Assembly: GCF_022829585.1 (NCBI RefSeq)
Contig: NZ_JAKSYC010000033.1
Location: forward strand, 1 to 64,000
Origin: Methylobacterium sp. J-026
GTDB taxonomy: Bacteria; Pseudomonadota; Alphaproteobacteria; Rhizobiales; Beijerinckiaceae
Direction of reading: 5' to 3'
DNA length: 64,000 nucleotides
Part shown: in pieces, positions 35,469 to 45,004 of the stretch
How positions within the stretch are numbered: position 1 is the stretch's first letter
Layout of the letters: the number at the start of each line of letters is the position of its first letter
Made by a program: the position numbers and the translations under genes
The notes under the pieces: model-generated
Databases searched by the model: none
What the model saw: the letters and a program-made list of their open reading frames with translations, nothing else
What the model was told of the DNA's origin: nothing

Positions 35469-35741
35469 CTAAGTTTGCGTCGCGCCGCGTTTTTCCGGGC
35501 TGGGCGGGGGTAGCCACCGGTCGACGAAGGTGTCTCCGCATGTCCCGCGGACGACGGGTCGCAGGCGCAGCAGCGCCTGGTAGACCGCGGTGTGCATCCT
35601 CGTGCAGGCAGCCCAGTCCACCGTCCGGCCCGCATCCTCAAAAATGAGCGAGGCGAGCGTATCCGCGTCCTCGACCGAACAGGTGCCCTCCAGGCGGATC
35701 GTTCCGTTCGTTCCGTCTTCCGCCAGAAGCGTGACCGTCAT
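35469..35741 (-). CDS. STAS-domain-like protein
   Basis: A 90-residue protein with the features of a small STAS domain: an N-terminal strand pair (TVTLLAEDG, TIRLEGTCSVEDADTL), a helix and DWAACTRMHTAVYQALLRL, where a Thr/Met-His replaces the usual DSSG phosphorylation site. Its ATG overlaps the cheA stop as ATGA. Such small proteins sit in some alternative chemosensory operons. The missing Ser site suggests it does not act as a classic anti-sigma antagonist. Confidence 0.6.
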   Translation of the reverse strand: MTVTLLAEDGTNGTIRLEGTCSVEDADTLASLIFEDAGRTVDWAACTRMHTAVYQALLRLRPVVRGTCGDTFVDRWLPPPSPEKRGATQT

Positions 35742-38008
35742 CTTCCATCCCCGGAGGTTCCCTGGCCGACCAATGCCAGGTTCGCCAGCAGCGCAGCGGG
35801 ATCGACGACGAGCAGGACGGTTCCGTCGCCGAGGGTGGTCGTGCCGCCCACGCCGGGCACGGTTCCGACGAGGCCGGACGGGGCGCGCACCACGGCGTCC
35901 AACCGGTCTTCGAGGCGGTCGATCTCCAGCGCGACGGTCTGACCGTCCGCGCGGACGACGAGGAGCAGTGCCTCCATCGCGATGCCGGCACTGTATCGAC
36001 GGTCCAGCAGGTCGGCGAGCCGCAACACCGGAAGGGTCCGGCCCCTCAGGACGGTCGCGGCGCCCCCGGCGACGGCGTGGATGGCCGACCTCGGGACCCG
36101 GACGACCTCATCCACGGCGTCCATTGCGAACCCGTACGATTCGATGCCGATCCCGACCACGAGCACGCGGGCCAGGGCGACCGTCCGCGGGAGATGCAGG
36201 GCGACGGTCGTACCCGCGCCCGCGCGGCTCTCGACCGAGACCCGTCCGCCCATGCGCTCGGCGGCGGCCCTGACGGCGTCCATGCCGACCCCCCGGCCCG
36301 AGAGCGCGCCGACGCTGCCGGCCGTCGAGAAGCCGGGCGCGAAGATCAGGTCGGTGACGGCGACGTCGTCCATCGCCGACACGGCGTCCCGCGAGCGCAG
36401 GCCACGCTCGACGGCGCGCCGGCGGATGAAGGCCGGATCGATCCCGCGACCATCGTCGGAGACCGACACGACGATGCCGTCGCCGTCCTGTCCGGCCGCG
36501 ATGCTGATGCGGCCGGCGGCGGGCTTCCCGAGGCGTAGGCGGGTCCCCGTGTCCTCAAGCCCGTGATCGACGGCGTTGCGCACGACGTGCAGCAGCGGCT
36601 CGAACAGGTTCTCGACGATGCCCTTGTCCGCCTCCGTACCTTCCCCCTCGAAGTCGAGGCGGACCTCCTTGCCGAGGCTGCGAGCGGCTTCGCGAACGGG
36701 TCGGGCGAAGCGCCGGAACACCTCGGACAGGGGCATGAGCCGTAGGGATACCGCGTCGCGATGCAGCGAGGTCGCGAGACGGCCGATGTCGGCGTCCGCC
36801 TCGCGGATCGCCCGGGCCAGCGTGACCGGGTTCTCGCCCGCCTCGGCACGCGCCGCGAGGCGGCCCAGCGCGTTGCGGGCCACGACGAGCTCGCCGACCT
36901 GGCTCACCAGCGCATCGACCCGGACGGCATCGACCCGGAGCGTGCGCGCCGTGCCCCCGCCGTGGGCGCCGGACGGACGTTCGTAGGCGCCGGACGCTTC
37001 CCGATCGCTCCTGGGACCGGTCGCGCCCCCTCCGGCCAGCGCCGCCTCGATGGCAGGACCGAGGGACGCGGCCCCGCGTTCCAGCGCCTCGCGGCACCGC
37101 TCGGCATCTGCATCCCGGCCAATCGACCGAAGGGCGTTCGCCGCCGACCGCGCGCAGGCTTCGAGGCGGCCGTGGGCCGTCTCCGTGTCGCCCGGGGCGG
37201 CCATCGCCAGGAGTTGTTCCCCGAGGATGGCCGCCACGACCGGGTCCATCGCGGATGCGGACGACGGCCTCGCCGTGCCGGTCGCGTAAACGTCGACGAC
37301 CGTGACCTGATCGGAAACCAGGCGGAAGGGCGCCTCGACCTCCGGGCGCGGGGCCCCGGCGAGCAAGGTGATGTCGAGGTTGCAGGCGTAGGCGTCGAAC
37401 TCCCCGTCCGGCGGCCAGGGCATGGCCGGCTCGACCGACACGGCCAGCAGGCCCGGCACCTTCCGGACGAGGCCGAGGGGATCGTCCCCGGAGAAGAAGC
37501 AGTCGCCGCGCGGCCGGTAACGGACCGCCGTCGAAGGGCCCGCGGGCGCTTCCGCCATGGATGCGACCAAGCGGGCCGCCCAGTCGGGAACGGCCCCCGT
37601 TGCCTCCGTCGTGGATCTTGGGCCGGGCGATAGGAGCGACCGGTACCGCTCGGCCAGCGCCGACGACTCGCCGGCCGCGGTGTCGGGCAACCGTCCCGTC
37701 GCCTCGACGGCGTCGGACCAGCGCGCGGTGGCGTCAAGCGCCTCCAGCGACAGGTCGATCAGGCGCGCGTCGACCGCCAGGTTCCCGGCCCGGGCCGCGG
37801 ATAGGCCGTCCTCGGCCGCGTGCAGGAGCGCGAACCATGGCGGGTAATCGAACAGGCCGACGGAGCCCTTCAGCGTGTGAAAGGCCCGGAACACCCGGTT
37901 CACGGCCTCCGCGTCGCCGGGCCTGCCTTCCAGGGCCAGCAGGTCCTCCGTGGCGGACTGAACGAGCTCCCGCGTTTCGACCAGGAACTGTTCGAGCAGG
38001 TCGTTCAC
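35738..38008 (-). CDS. cheA: chemotaxis histidine kinase CheA
   Basis: A 756-residue CheA. The HPt domain carries His44 in RAFHTLKGSVGLF. A long linker region (about 130-340) lacks a clear CheY-binding P2 domain. The dimerisation helix is LVSQVGELVVARNAL. The ATPase has HVVRNAVDHGLED, DDGRGIDPAFI and GRGVGMDAV. A CheW-like domain ends the protein (about 615-750). Coupled to cheY upstream and the STAS gene downstream by ATGA overlaps. It should phosphorylate the operon's CheY and CheB. Confidence 0.93.
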   Translation of the reverse strand: MNDLLEQFLVETRELVQSATEDLLALEGRPGDAEAVNRVFRAFHTLKGSVGLFDYPPWFALLHAAEDGLSAARAGNLAVDARLIDLSLEALDATARWSDAVEATGRLPDTAAGESSALAERYRSLLSPGPRSTTEATGAVPDWAARLVASMAEAPAGPSTAVRYRPRGDCFFSGDDPLGLVRKVPGLLAVSVEPAMPWPPDGEFDAYACNLDITLLAGAPRPEVEAPFRLVSDQVTVVDVYATGTARPSSASAMDPVVAAILGEQLLAMAAPGDTETAHGRLEACARSAANALRSIGRDADAERCREALERGAASLGPAIEAALAGGGATGPRSDREASGAYERPSGAHGGGTARTLRVDAVRVDALVSQVGELVVARNALGRLAARAEAGENPVTLARAIREADADIGRLATSLHRDAVSLRLMPLSEVFRRFARPVREAARSLGKEVRLDFEGEGTEADKGIVENLFEPLLHVVRNAVDHGLEDTGTRLRLGKPAAGRISIAAGQDGDGIVVSVSDDGRGIDPAFIRRRAVERGLRSRDAVSAMDDVAVTDLIFAPGFSTAGSVGALSGRGVGMDAVRAAAERMGGRVSVESRAGAGTTVALHLPRTVALARVLVVGIGIESYGFAMDAVDEVVRVPRSAIHAVAGGAATVLRGRTLPVLRLADLLDRRYSAGIAMEALLLVVRADGQTVALEIDRLEDRLDAVVRAPSGLVGTVPGVGGTTTLGDGTVLLVVDPAALLANLALVGQGTSGDGR

Positions 38009-38403
38009 GCCTGCCGTCCCGCGAGCGCCCGGGCATGCGCGACGAGTGCTCCCTCGGGCACCGGCTTCAAGAGGTAGAAGTTGGCGCCGGCCGCCCGCGC
38101 GGCCGCGCGGTCCCCGTCGCCGGCCTCGGTGCTGGTCATCAGGGCCGGGATCGTGCGAACCCCGGGCTCCCGCCCGCGCAGGGCCCGCAGGAAGCTGAGG
38201 CCATCCATCTTCGGCATGTTCACGTCGACGACCAGCAGGTCGTAGGTTGCGGTCAGGACGCGCTCCAGGCCCTCGATGCCGTTCAGCGCCTCATCCACGA
38301 CGAAGCCGGCCCGCTCCAGGGTGCCGCGATAGTACAGCCGCACGAGGCTCGCGTCGTCGACGAGGAGGACGCGCGGGGGATCTCCGATTCCGGCCTCAGA
38401 CAT
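38005..38403 (-). CDS. CheY-like response regulator
   Basis: A 132-residue receiver domain: acidic pocket LVDDASLVR, Asp in LLVVDVNMPKMDGLS, Thr in LMTSTEAG and Lys in FYLLKPVPE. I chose the ATG at 38403 (MSEAGIGDPPRVLL), overlapping the cheR stop by 8 bases; a longer start at 38442 would extend it into cheR. It is probably the output regulator for CheA here. Nothing shows that it binds a flagellar motor. Confidence 0.9.
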   Translation of the reverse strand: MSEAGIGDPPRVLLVDDASLVRLYYRGTLERAGFVVDEALNGIEGLERVLTATYDLLVVDVNMPKMDGLSFLRALRGREPGVRTIPALMTSTEAGDGDRAAARAAGANFYLLKPVPEGALVAHARALAGRQA

Positions 38404-39259
38404 GCTCGCCCTCCCGCGGCCTTCGATAGACGATGGCGTCATCGTAGCGGCAGACCCTGAACAACGGTGAAATCCGGCTCATGCTCTCGGTGTGGCCGAG
38501 GCAGACGAAGCCGCCGGGGACCAGGGCGTCGTAGATGTGGTCCGCCGCGATGCGCCGGGATGCATCGTCGAAGTAGATCAGCACGTTCCGGCAGAACACG
38601 ACGTCGAACCGGCCGTGCGCGGCCATGTCCGCCGCGTCCGTCAGGTTGCACGGCGTGAAGCGCACGGAACCGCGCAGGTCGTCGAGGATGCGCCATCCCG
38701 GGCCGAGGCGGGTCTCCTCCCGGACGAAGTAGCGGGCGACGAGGTCCGGTCTGAGCCGCATCAGGGCACGTTCGCCGTACAGTCCCTCCTCGGCCGCCGT
38801 GAGCGCCCTCGTGTCGATGTCCGAGCCGACGATCTCGACGTCGTAGCGGTCGACCTCCGGCCAGTTCTCCAGGAGCCACATCGCCACCGAGTACGGTTCC
38901 TCGCCCGTCGAGCAAGGCATCGACCAGATCCGCACCGTCGAGCCGGCGGCCTTCCGGGAAACCGTCTCCGGGAGCAGGGACGCCGTCAAGCAACGGAGTT
39001 GGTGGTCCTCGCGGTAGAAATAGGTCTCGTTGATGGTGAAGGCGTTGATGAGCCGCTCCACCTCGCCGTCCGCGTCGGACCGAAGCCGCGCGAGGTAGAC
39101 CGCGAACGACCGCGATCCGGTGGCCTGCATGCGCTCGCTCAGGCGCCGGTCCACGAAGTAGCGCTTCGCCGGCGTGAACAGGATGCCGGTGCGGCGGTAC
39201 AGGAACTCACAGAATCGCGCGAAATCGGCGTCTGTGACCGGCGACGGTGTATCGGACAC
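38396..39259 (-). CDS. cheR: chemoreceptor methyltransferase CheR
   Basis: A 287-residue SAM-dependent methyltransferase that adds methyl groups to receptor glutamates. The N-terminal helical domain (FCEFLYRRTGILF) is followed by the catalytic domain with SMPCSTGEEPYS (SAM binding), IVGSDIDTRAL and FDVVFCRNVLIYFD. The GTG at 39259 fits the conserved N-terminus; a much longer frame upstream overlaps the HEAT gene and is rejected. No TPR tail is present. Works with CheB on the MCP of this operon. Confidence 0.92.
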   Translation of the reverse strand: MSDTPSPVTDADFARFCEFLYRRTGILFTPAKRYFVDRRLSERMQATGSRSFAVYLARLRSDADGEVERLINAFTINETYFYREDHQLRCLTASLLPETVSRKAAGSTVRIWSMPCSTGEEPYSVAMWLLENWPEVDRYDVEIVGSDIDTRALTAAEEGLYGERALMRLRPDLVARYFVREETRLGPGWRILDDLRGSVRFTPCNLTDAADMAAHGRFDVVFCRNVLIYFDDASRRIAADHIYDALVPGGFVCLGHTESMSRISPLFRVCRYDDAIVYRRPREGEHV

Positions 39260-39263
39260 GCGT

Positions 39264-39806
39264 TCAGCGCCCCGCGCCGATGCGGGCGAGCACCATGTCG
39301 ATGGCCATCGGCAGGAACGGCTCGGAGGCGAACCGGGTCCGGGCGGCCCGAAGCGCCGGCAGCGCCGCCGCCGTCCCGGCCTCGGCCAGCACCTCGACGG
39401 CGGCGCCGCAGACGTTCGGGTGGGTCTCCCCCTCAAGCAGGCGGGCGAGCAACGCGCTCGCGACCTCGGTCGGCTGAGCGCGCGCGACCTCGGTCGCGAG
39501 CAGCCGCACGTCCGGGTCCGGATCAACGAGCAGGCCCGGGAGGACCGGGAGGGCCGCGGCGGGCATGGCCTGCAGCGTCTCGATGCAGGCATTGCGCAGC
39601 CCGGCATCCTCCGACCGTAGGTGCCGGGCGAGCGCGTTCGCGGCGGACGCGTCGGCGAGGGCCAGGAGCGCCGCGAGGAGGGCTTCGCGCCCGCGCAGGT
39701 CCCGCTCCGATCCCAGGGCTGTGCCGAGTTCCTCCGCGGACCGGACGGTCGGCGTGGCGGTTTCGGCCTTTGGCAGTCCGGGTGGGTCGCGGCGGACAAG
39801 CGGCAT
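39264..39806 (-). CDS. HEAT-repeat protein in chemosensory operon
   Basis: A 180-residue helical-repeat protein. At least four HEAT-like units are visible (LLALADASAANALARHL, LPGLLVDPDPDVRLLATEVA, LLARLLEGETHPNVCGAAVE, LPALRAARTRFA). Its ATG overlaps the cheB stop (TGATG) and it ends 4 bases before cheR. HEAT proteins appear in some alternative chemosensory systems, probably as scaffolds. No direct function can be given. Confidence 0.8.
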   Translation of the reverse strand: MPLVRRDPPGLPKAETATPTVRSAEELGTALGSERDLRGREALLAALLALADASAANALARHLRSEDAGLRNACIETLQAMPAAALPVLPGLLVDPDPDVRLLATEVARAQPTEVASALLARLLEGETHPNVCGAAVEVLAEAGTAAALPALRAARTRFASEPFLPMAIDMVLARIGAGR

Positions 39807-40912
39807 CAGGGCACCATCCTCAGGAGGGCGTCGGCGATGTCTTCGAGCGGGGCGACCACGCTGGCGCCGCCCGCCCGGACCAACTCGCCCGGCATGCCCC
39901 AGACCACCGCCGTCTCCTCGCTCTCGGCGATGGTGCGGCCGCCCCGCGCCCGCAGGGCGGCCATCGTCTCCGCCCCGTCCCGCCCCATGCCCGTCATCAG
40001 GACGCCGACGAGGCGCCCCGGCTCGACGAGGTCGAGCGCACTGGCCACCAGGCGGTCGACGCTGGGATGCCAGGGGTATTCGGCCCTTGTCGGCACCGGT
40101 TGCACGATGAGTCCGGACGGGCGGCGTGCGAGGGTCACATCGGCATCCCCCTTGCCGACGTAGACGTTGCCCGGGGCCAGCGGCATCGGGCGCGACGCCT
40201 CCTGGACCCGAAGGGCGCACAGACCGTCGAGACGCCGGGCGAGGGGTCCGGTGAAGCTGCCCGGCATGTGCTGGGCGACAACGACCGGCCATGGGAAGTC
40301 CGCCGGCAGGCCGGAGAGGAGCGCGTCGAGGGCGGGAGGCCCGCCCGTGGACGTGCCGACCAGCACGATGCCCCCAACCGAGCTCGGCATGGGCGGCTGG
40401 ACGGTCCACGGTTCGGGCGATGCCGTCCGTGCGGGGCTCCGTGAAGGTTTGGGCGAGGGACCGTCCGTCCGTCCGGTCCGGGCCCGGATGCGCTCGGCAA
40501 GGCGCAGCGTCGGGCGCAGGCGGGCACGGGCGGCCGCGCGCACCTTCTGCACGATCAGCGGGCCGAGGCGGTCCATCTCCAGCGAGACGGCGCCCCCGGG
40601 CTTGGCGACGAAGTCCACCGCGCCGCGGCTCAGCGCGTCCAGGGTGACCTCGGCGCCGTCCGCGGTCAGCGACGACACCATCACCACCGGCGCCGGGCGG
40701 TCGAGCATGATGCGGTCGAGGCAGTCGAGGCCGTCGAGGCCCGGCATGTTGACGTCGAGGGTGATCACGTCCGGCCGGAAGCGAGCGTGCTCGGCCAGAG
40801 CCTCGTCGCCGTCCCGGGCGAAGGCGACCTCGAAGTCCCCTTCCGCCGCGAACACCCCGCCCAGGAGCTTGCGCATCAGGGCGGAGTCGTCGACGACCAG
40901 TAGCCGAATCAT
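39806..40912 (-). CDS. cheB: chemotaxis methylesterase/glutaminase CheB
   Basis: A 368-residue CheB with a receiver (Asp53 in VITLDVNMPGLDGL), a linker rich in Ser/Pro/Arg (about 140-178) and the methylesterase domain. The catalytic triad is visible: Ser188 in LVGTSTGGPPAL, His215 in AQHMPGSFT and Asp312 in GMGRDGAETM. Its start overlaps the CheW stop as ATGA. It removes receptor methyl groups when phosphorylated by CheA. Confidence 0.94.
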   Translation of the reverse strand: MIRLLVVDDSALMRKLLGGVFAAEGDFEVAFARDGDEALAEHARFRPDVITLDVNMPGLDGLDCLDRIMLDRPAPVVMVSSLTADGAEVTLDALSRGAVDFVAKPGGAVSLEMDRLGPLIVQKVRAAARARLRPTLRLAERIRARTGRTDGPSPKPSRSPARTASPEPWTVQPPMPSSVGGIVLVGTSTGGPPALDALLSGLPADFPWPVVVAQHMPGSFTGPLARRLDGLCALRVQEASRPMPLAPGNVYVGKGDADVTLARRPSGLIVQPVPTRAEYPWHPSVDRLVASALDLVEPGRLVGVLMTGMGRDGAETMAALRARGGRTIAESEETAVVWGMPGELVRAGGASVVAPLEDIADALLRMVP

Positions 40913-42387
40913 GCCGGGGCGTCCAACCCCGGCGCCCGATGGGCGAGGGTCTTCGTCGCCGCCCGCACGCTGCGCTCCGTCCCAGCCAGGAGGGCCTGCG
41001 CGTTCACGATGGGCAGCAGCCCGCCGTCGTCGAGCGTCGCGACGCGGGCGAACGCGTTCCCGGCCTCATCCGAAAGTCCCGGCGTCGGCCGGATGGCCGT
41101 CTCTTCCAGCCGCAGCATGCGCGAGACCCCGTCGACGAGCAGGCCGGCGACATTGCCTGCCGCTTCGAGGACGACGATGCGTCGCCGGGGCCCGTCCTCG
41201 CCCGGGGGCAAGCCGAAGCGCCGGCGCTGGTCGACGATGGCCAGAACGGTCCCTCGCACGTCGATGGCGCCGGCGACGATGTCGGGTGAACGGGGCAGGC
41301 GCGTCATCGTCGCGGGAACGCGCAGCACCTCCCGCACGGAGGCGACCGGAACGCCGTAGCTCTCGCCCGCGACGTCGAACACGACGAACTGCTCTGTTCG
41401 CACCCCGGCCGCGCCGTCCGACTGGGTGGCGTCGGCGGATCGCGGCGGCGTGGCGGTCACGGTGGTTCCCTCCAGGAGACGGTCGGTCGAGAGAACGGAG
41501 ACGAGCGTCCCATCGCCGTCGACGCGGCAGATGGCTTCGACGGCTGTCGCGCGTCCCCGGCCCAAGGCCGCCGGCACGGGGTCGACCGCATCCCGTGCGA
41601 GCCGCAGGATCGGCCCCAGGGCGTCGACGACCAGCCCGACCTCGCTTCCCCCAATCCGCGCGACCACGATGCGCGCGTCCGGAGCCGGCCGGGGTGCGAC
41701 GAGGCCCAGCAGCGTCGGCAGGGCCAGCAACGGCAGTACGCCGCCGCGCCGCGCCACGACGCCGATCGCGGCCTCGCCGGCACGGGGTACGGGAACGATG
41801 TCCGACGGCAGCGCCAGCACCTCCGCGACCCGTTCCAGCGGTAGGGCGTAGGACCGGCCGGCGGCGTTGAACGAGACCAGGGCGATGCGCTCCGCGGCGC
41901 CGCCATCGCCATCCCGGGTCGTCCGAAGCCCGGCGAAAGGTGCGGCAGGACGGGCCTTGCGTTCGGGAAAGGCCTCGGCGACCAGGGCGGCCAGGTCGAT
42001 GAGACGGGCTCGCCCCGACCCGACGGACGCGGCGATGCGCCGGCTTCCCGGCTGGTCGTCCCCCTGGTTGGCCCCGGCGCTGCCGGAGAACGCCAGGACG
42101 CGGTCGATCATGAGGCCGACGGGCTCGCCCGCCTCTGCCACCACGACGCGGGTCGGCTCGGCGGCGGGCTCCGCGTCGGGCCGCATGACGCGGCGCAGGT
42201 CGAGCACCGGAAGCGCCAGGCCGCGGAGGTTGGCCAGGCCGGCCAATGCGGCGGGGGCGCCGGGCACGCGCGTCAGCCGGGGCGGCCGGATGAGTTCGCG
42301 CACGACGCCTAGGTCGAGGGCGAAATCGTCCGGCCCCAGCTTGAAGACGAGGTAGCGTGGGCCGCCCGTGCCGGCTGCCTCAGCCAT
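40909..42387 (-). CDS. triple CheW-domain coupling protein
   Basis: A 492-residue protein made of three successive CheW domains (about 10-155, 165-305 and 335-475). Each has the hydrophobic opening and the Arg-x-Leu type strand ([49 protein letters not shown]). No receiver is present, unlike CheV. The ATG at 42387 overlaps the MCP stop by 8 bases. It should bridge the MCP and CheA; three units could bind several partners or build an unusual array. Confidence 0.9.
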   Translation of the reverse strand: MAEAAGTGGPRYLVFKLGPDDFALDLGVVRELIRPPRLTRVPGAPAALAGLANLRGLALPVLDLRRVMRPDAEPAAEPTRVVVAEAGEPVGLMIDRVLAFSGSAGANQGDDQPGSRRIAASVGSGRARLIDLAALVAEAFPERKARPAAPFAGLRTTRDGDGGAAERIALVSFNAAGRSYALPLERVAEVLALPSDIVPVPRAGEAAIGVVARRGGVLPLLALPTLLGLVAPRPAPDARIVVARIGGSEVGLVVDALGPILRLARDAVDPVPAALGRGRATAVEAICRVDGDGTLVSVLSTDRLLEGTTVTATPPRSADATQSDGAAGVRTEQFVVFDVAGESYGVPVASVREVLRVPATMTRLPRSPDIVAGAIDVRGTVLAIVDQRRRFGLPPGEDGPRRRIVVLEAAGNVAGLLVDGVSRMLRLEETAIRPTPGLSDEAGNAFARVATLDDGGLLPIVNAQALLAGTERSVRAATKTLAHRAPGLDAPA

Positions 42388-44305
42388 CGACGGCCTGCAG
42401 CTCGTCGGCCAGTGATGCGATCTCCTCGATGCTCGCCGCGAGGTCCTCGGCGCCGCGCGACTGCTGGCGCGCCGCCGTCGCCGCCTCACCGGAGGCGCGG
42501 TCGGCCTCCTCGGCGGCGGCGGCGATCTGCTGCGCCCCCTTCAGCCCCTCCCGGGCTGCGATGACGATGGCGTCTGCGCCGGACAGCACGTCGGCGTTGC
42601 CGGCTTCCAGCTTCGCGACGTCGTCCCCGACGCCGACGAGTGTGGTGACGAGGCCGCGGTTGCGCTGGACCTCCGTCTCGGACGCGGTGACGACCTGCTC
42701 AAGGGCCCGGCGGACGGCGGCCACCCCGTCCTGGATGTCCCGCACCGTGTCGCGGATGCGTTCGGCGTTCTCCGCAGCGTCGCGGGCGAGCGCGCGGATG
42801 TCATTCGACACCACAGCGAAGCCGCGTCCGCCCTCTCCGGCACGGGCCGCCTCGATGGACCCGTTGACCGCGAGCATGTTCACCTGCACCGCCACGAGGG
42901 CGATGGAGCCGACGATCTTGTCGATGCGGCGGTTGCTGCCCTCCAGCTCGCCGATGCGGGCGAGGCATGCCCGGGTCTCGTCGAGCGACCGTTCCACACC
43001 GTCCGCCAGGGAGCCTACCGCGGAGCGCACGTCGCCCAGGGTGGCGCCGATCCCTGCGACGCTCTCGCGGGCGGTGGTTGCGTTGGTGCCGAACACCGCG
43101 GCGCTGCGCTCGACCTGCGCCATCGCGGCGCTGGACTGCTGGGCCGCGGCGCTCTGGACGGCGGTCCCGCGGCTGATCTGATCGATGGCGGCGAGGATCT
43201 CGCCGGCCGCGCCGGAGAGCTCCTGCACCGTCGCGGACAGCTCCTCCGCGGCCGAGGCCACCTCCTCGGCGCGAGCCTGCACCGATCCGCTCCCCGTCAG
43301 GTCGTCGGCGAGACCGGCGAGGGACTGCGCCGTCGTCTGCGCCTGGTCGAGCGACTGGACCTGCTGCGCCACGGCCTGCTGGGCCTCCCCCGCGGCGGCC
43401 GCCTGCTCCTCGGCGGCGGAGGCGATCTGCTCGGCGCCGCGCTGCGCTTCGCGGACGGCCGTCTCGGCCTCAACCGCGGCCGCAAGGATGGCCTGCGCCC
43501 CCTCCGACACCGACCCCAACTCCAAACGCGCGGTCTCCAGCCTGACGGTGACGCGCCCGCCTGCCTCCACCTCCGTCGACGCCGCCCGGGCCGCGGCGCG
43601 GATGATCTCGCCGACGCCCCGGACCTCGGTGCGGATCGCCTCGGACAGCGTCCGGACCTCCGCCGCGCTTGCCTCGGACGTCTCGGCAAGCGCCCGCACC
43701 TCGTCGGCGACGACGGCGAAGCCGCGCCCGTGCTCGCCGGCGCGGGCGGCCTCGATGGCGGCGTTCAGCGCCAGCAGGTTGGTCTGGTCGGAGATGTGCT
43801 CGACGGTGCCGGTGATCTCGCCGATGCTCGCGGCCCCCCGGTCGAGTTGCTCGATCAGCGAGACCGTCGCCGATTGCCGGTCCGAGTTCGCCTGCACGGC
43901 GGCGACGGAGGAGACGATCTGGATGCCGGTTTCCGCCAGGAGCGTCTGGAATGCGGCGGTGGACTGCCGTGAGGCGTCCGCCCGCGCCCGGGCCTCGGCA
44001 AGGCGCCCGACGATGCCGCCGATGGCCCCGAGGGATTCCTGCGCTGCCCCGGCGGCCTCCTCGGCACCGGCCGCGATCTGCTCCATCGAGCGGCGCAGCT
44101 CCTCCGCGGCGGACGACGCCTCGGTCACCCCCGCGGCGAGTTCCTCGGTGGCCGCCGCGAGCCGTTCCGCCGCCTTCTGCCGCCGTGCGCGCGACCGCTC
44201 GCGGGAACGCCCCGCGGTGGCGGCCGGCGCCGGGACAGGGGCCGACGCGACGACCTCGGCGGGGGCCTCCTGCGGCGAGAGCCGCGTCCTCTTCACCAAC
44301 GACAT
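42380..44305 (-). CDS. soluble MCP with two signalling-tip segments
   Basis: A 641-residue methyl-accepting protein with no membrane segment and no recognisable sensor domain. It is almost entirely coiled coil (Ala/Glu-rich heptads). Two MCP tips are present: residues about 170-207 ([33 protein letters not shown]) and about 465-508 ([32 protein letters not shown]). A typical receptor has one. The start [10 protein letters not shown] at 44305 is preferred over an upstream extension. It is the first gene of the operon. Confidence 0.9.
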   Translation of the reverse strand: MSLVKRTRLSPQEAPAEVVASAPVPAPAATAGRSRERSRARRQKAAERLAAATEELAAGVTEASSAAEELRRSMEQIAAGAEEAAGAAQESLGAIGGIVGRLAEARARADASRQSTAAFQTLLAETGIQIVSSVAAVQANSDRQSATVSLIEQLDRGAASIGEITGTVEHISDQTNLLALNAAIEAARAGEHGRGFAVVADEVRALAETSEASAAEVRTLSEAIRTEVRGVGEIIRAAARAASTEVEAGGRVTVRLETARLELGSVSEGAQAILAAAVEAETAVREAQRGAEQIASAAEEQAAAAGEAQQAVAQQVQSLDQAQTTAQSLAGLADDLTGSGSVQARAEEVASAAEELSATVQELSGAAGEILAAIDQISRGTAVQSAAAQQSSAAMAQVERSAAVFGTNATTARESVAGIGATLGDVRSAVGSLADGVERSLDETRACLARIGELEGSNRRIDKIVGSIALVAVQVNMLAVNGSIEAARAGEGGRGFAVVSNDIRALARDAAENAERIRDTVRDIQDGVAAVRRALEQVVTASETEVQRNRGLVTTLVGVGDDVAKLEAGNADVLSGADAIVIAAREGLKGAQQIAAAAEEADRASGEAATAARQQSRGAEDLAASIEEIASLADELQAVDG

Positions 44306-45004
44306 CGACGTCTCGCCCGCGTTCGACCGTCCTTCCCGCGGGGAGCAAGGCCGAGGATGGTTCGGAAATGGAGTTCGGCTTGTAAGCCGGGACACGGGCC
44401 GGTCAAGGACAAGGCCGGGACAACGGGTGGGCACGTGCGTCATCCGTACATTTCACCCGGACGCTGCGTGCCCCCCGCCGACGCTCACGCGGTCCTGGCC
44501 CTGCCGTCAGAGCGGAGGCATGCACAGCCTCCGACCGGTTTCGGTAGCGTGCCTATCCGTCAACGAGACGTACGCTCGCGATTGGCGGCGGGTGCCGTCG
44601 AGTTGGTTGGCTGGGAAGTTCTGCAGGCATCCCCGAAACAAATACGGGACTGACGCAGGGCCCGCTCCGGAACGGTGTGCCGTCGCGACGGTCGTCCAGG
44701 ATCGTCTCTCGGCCATACCCTCGGCGGGTCGTCGGCGCAGGTGATCGTTCAGGCTTACAGCTCGCTCGACCCGACCAAACGCACTGGGCCTGGCCGCCGG
44801 TAGCAATCGGTCGGCGCCCCCCCAGGCTCCATGACCCAGCCGTTTGCTCACCGTATCGGAATGGCAGTCCCTGACTTGCTCGATCATGCCAACTGTATGC
44901 CCTTGGCGACGCCGCGCGATGGTGGCATCGGTCCTGAGCAAACCCTTCGCGGGTACCGGGCGCACAGTGCCCACCGGTGGGCCATGAGCAACGTTCGGCA
45001 CCAC
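44306..45004. other. gene-free gap upstream of chemosensory operon
   Basis: About 700 bases between the MCP start and the end of the porin pseudogene. It should contain the promoter of the long che operon (leftward). Frames here are long but have high-GC shadow composition and no ribosome sites. I see no repeats or RNA genes. Confidence 0.5.

Noticed and set aside
38492-40444. 650-codon plus-strand frame across cheR, the HEAT gene and cheB
   Set aside because: Antisense to three well-supported genes, with Arg/Pro/Ala-rich noise.
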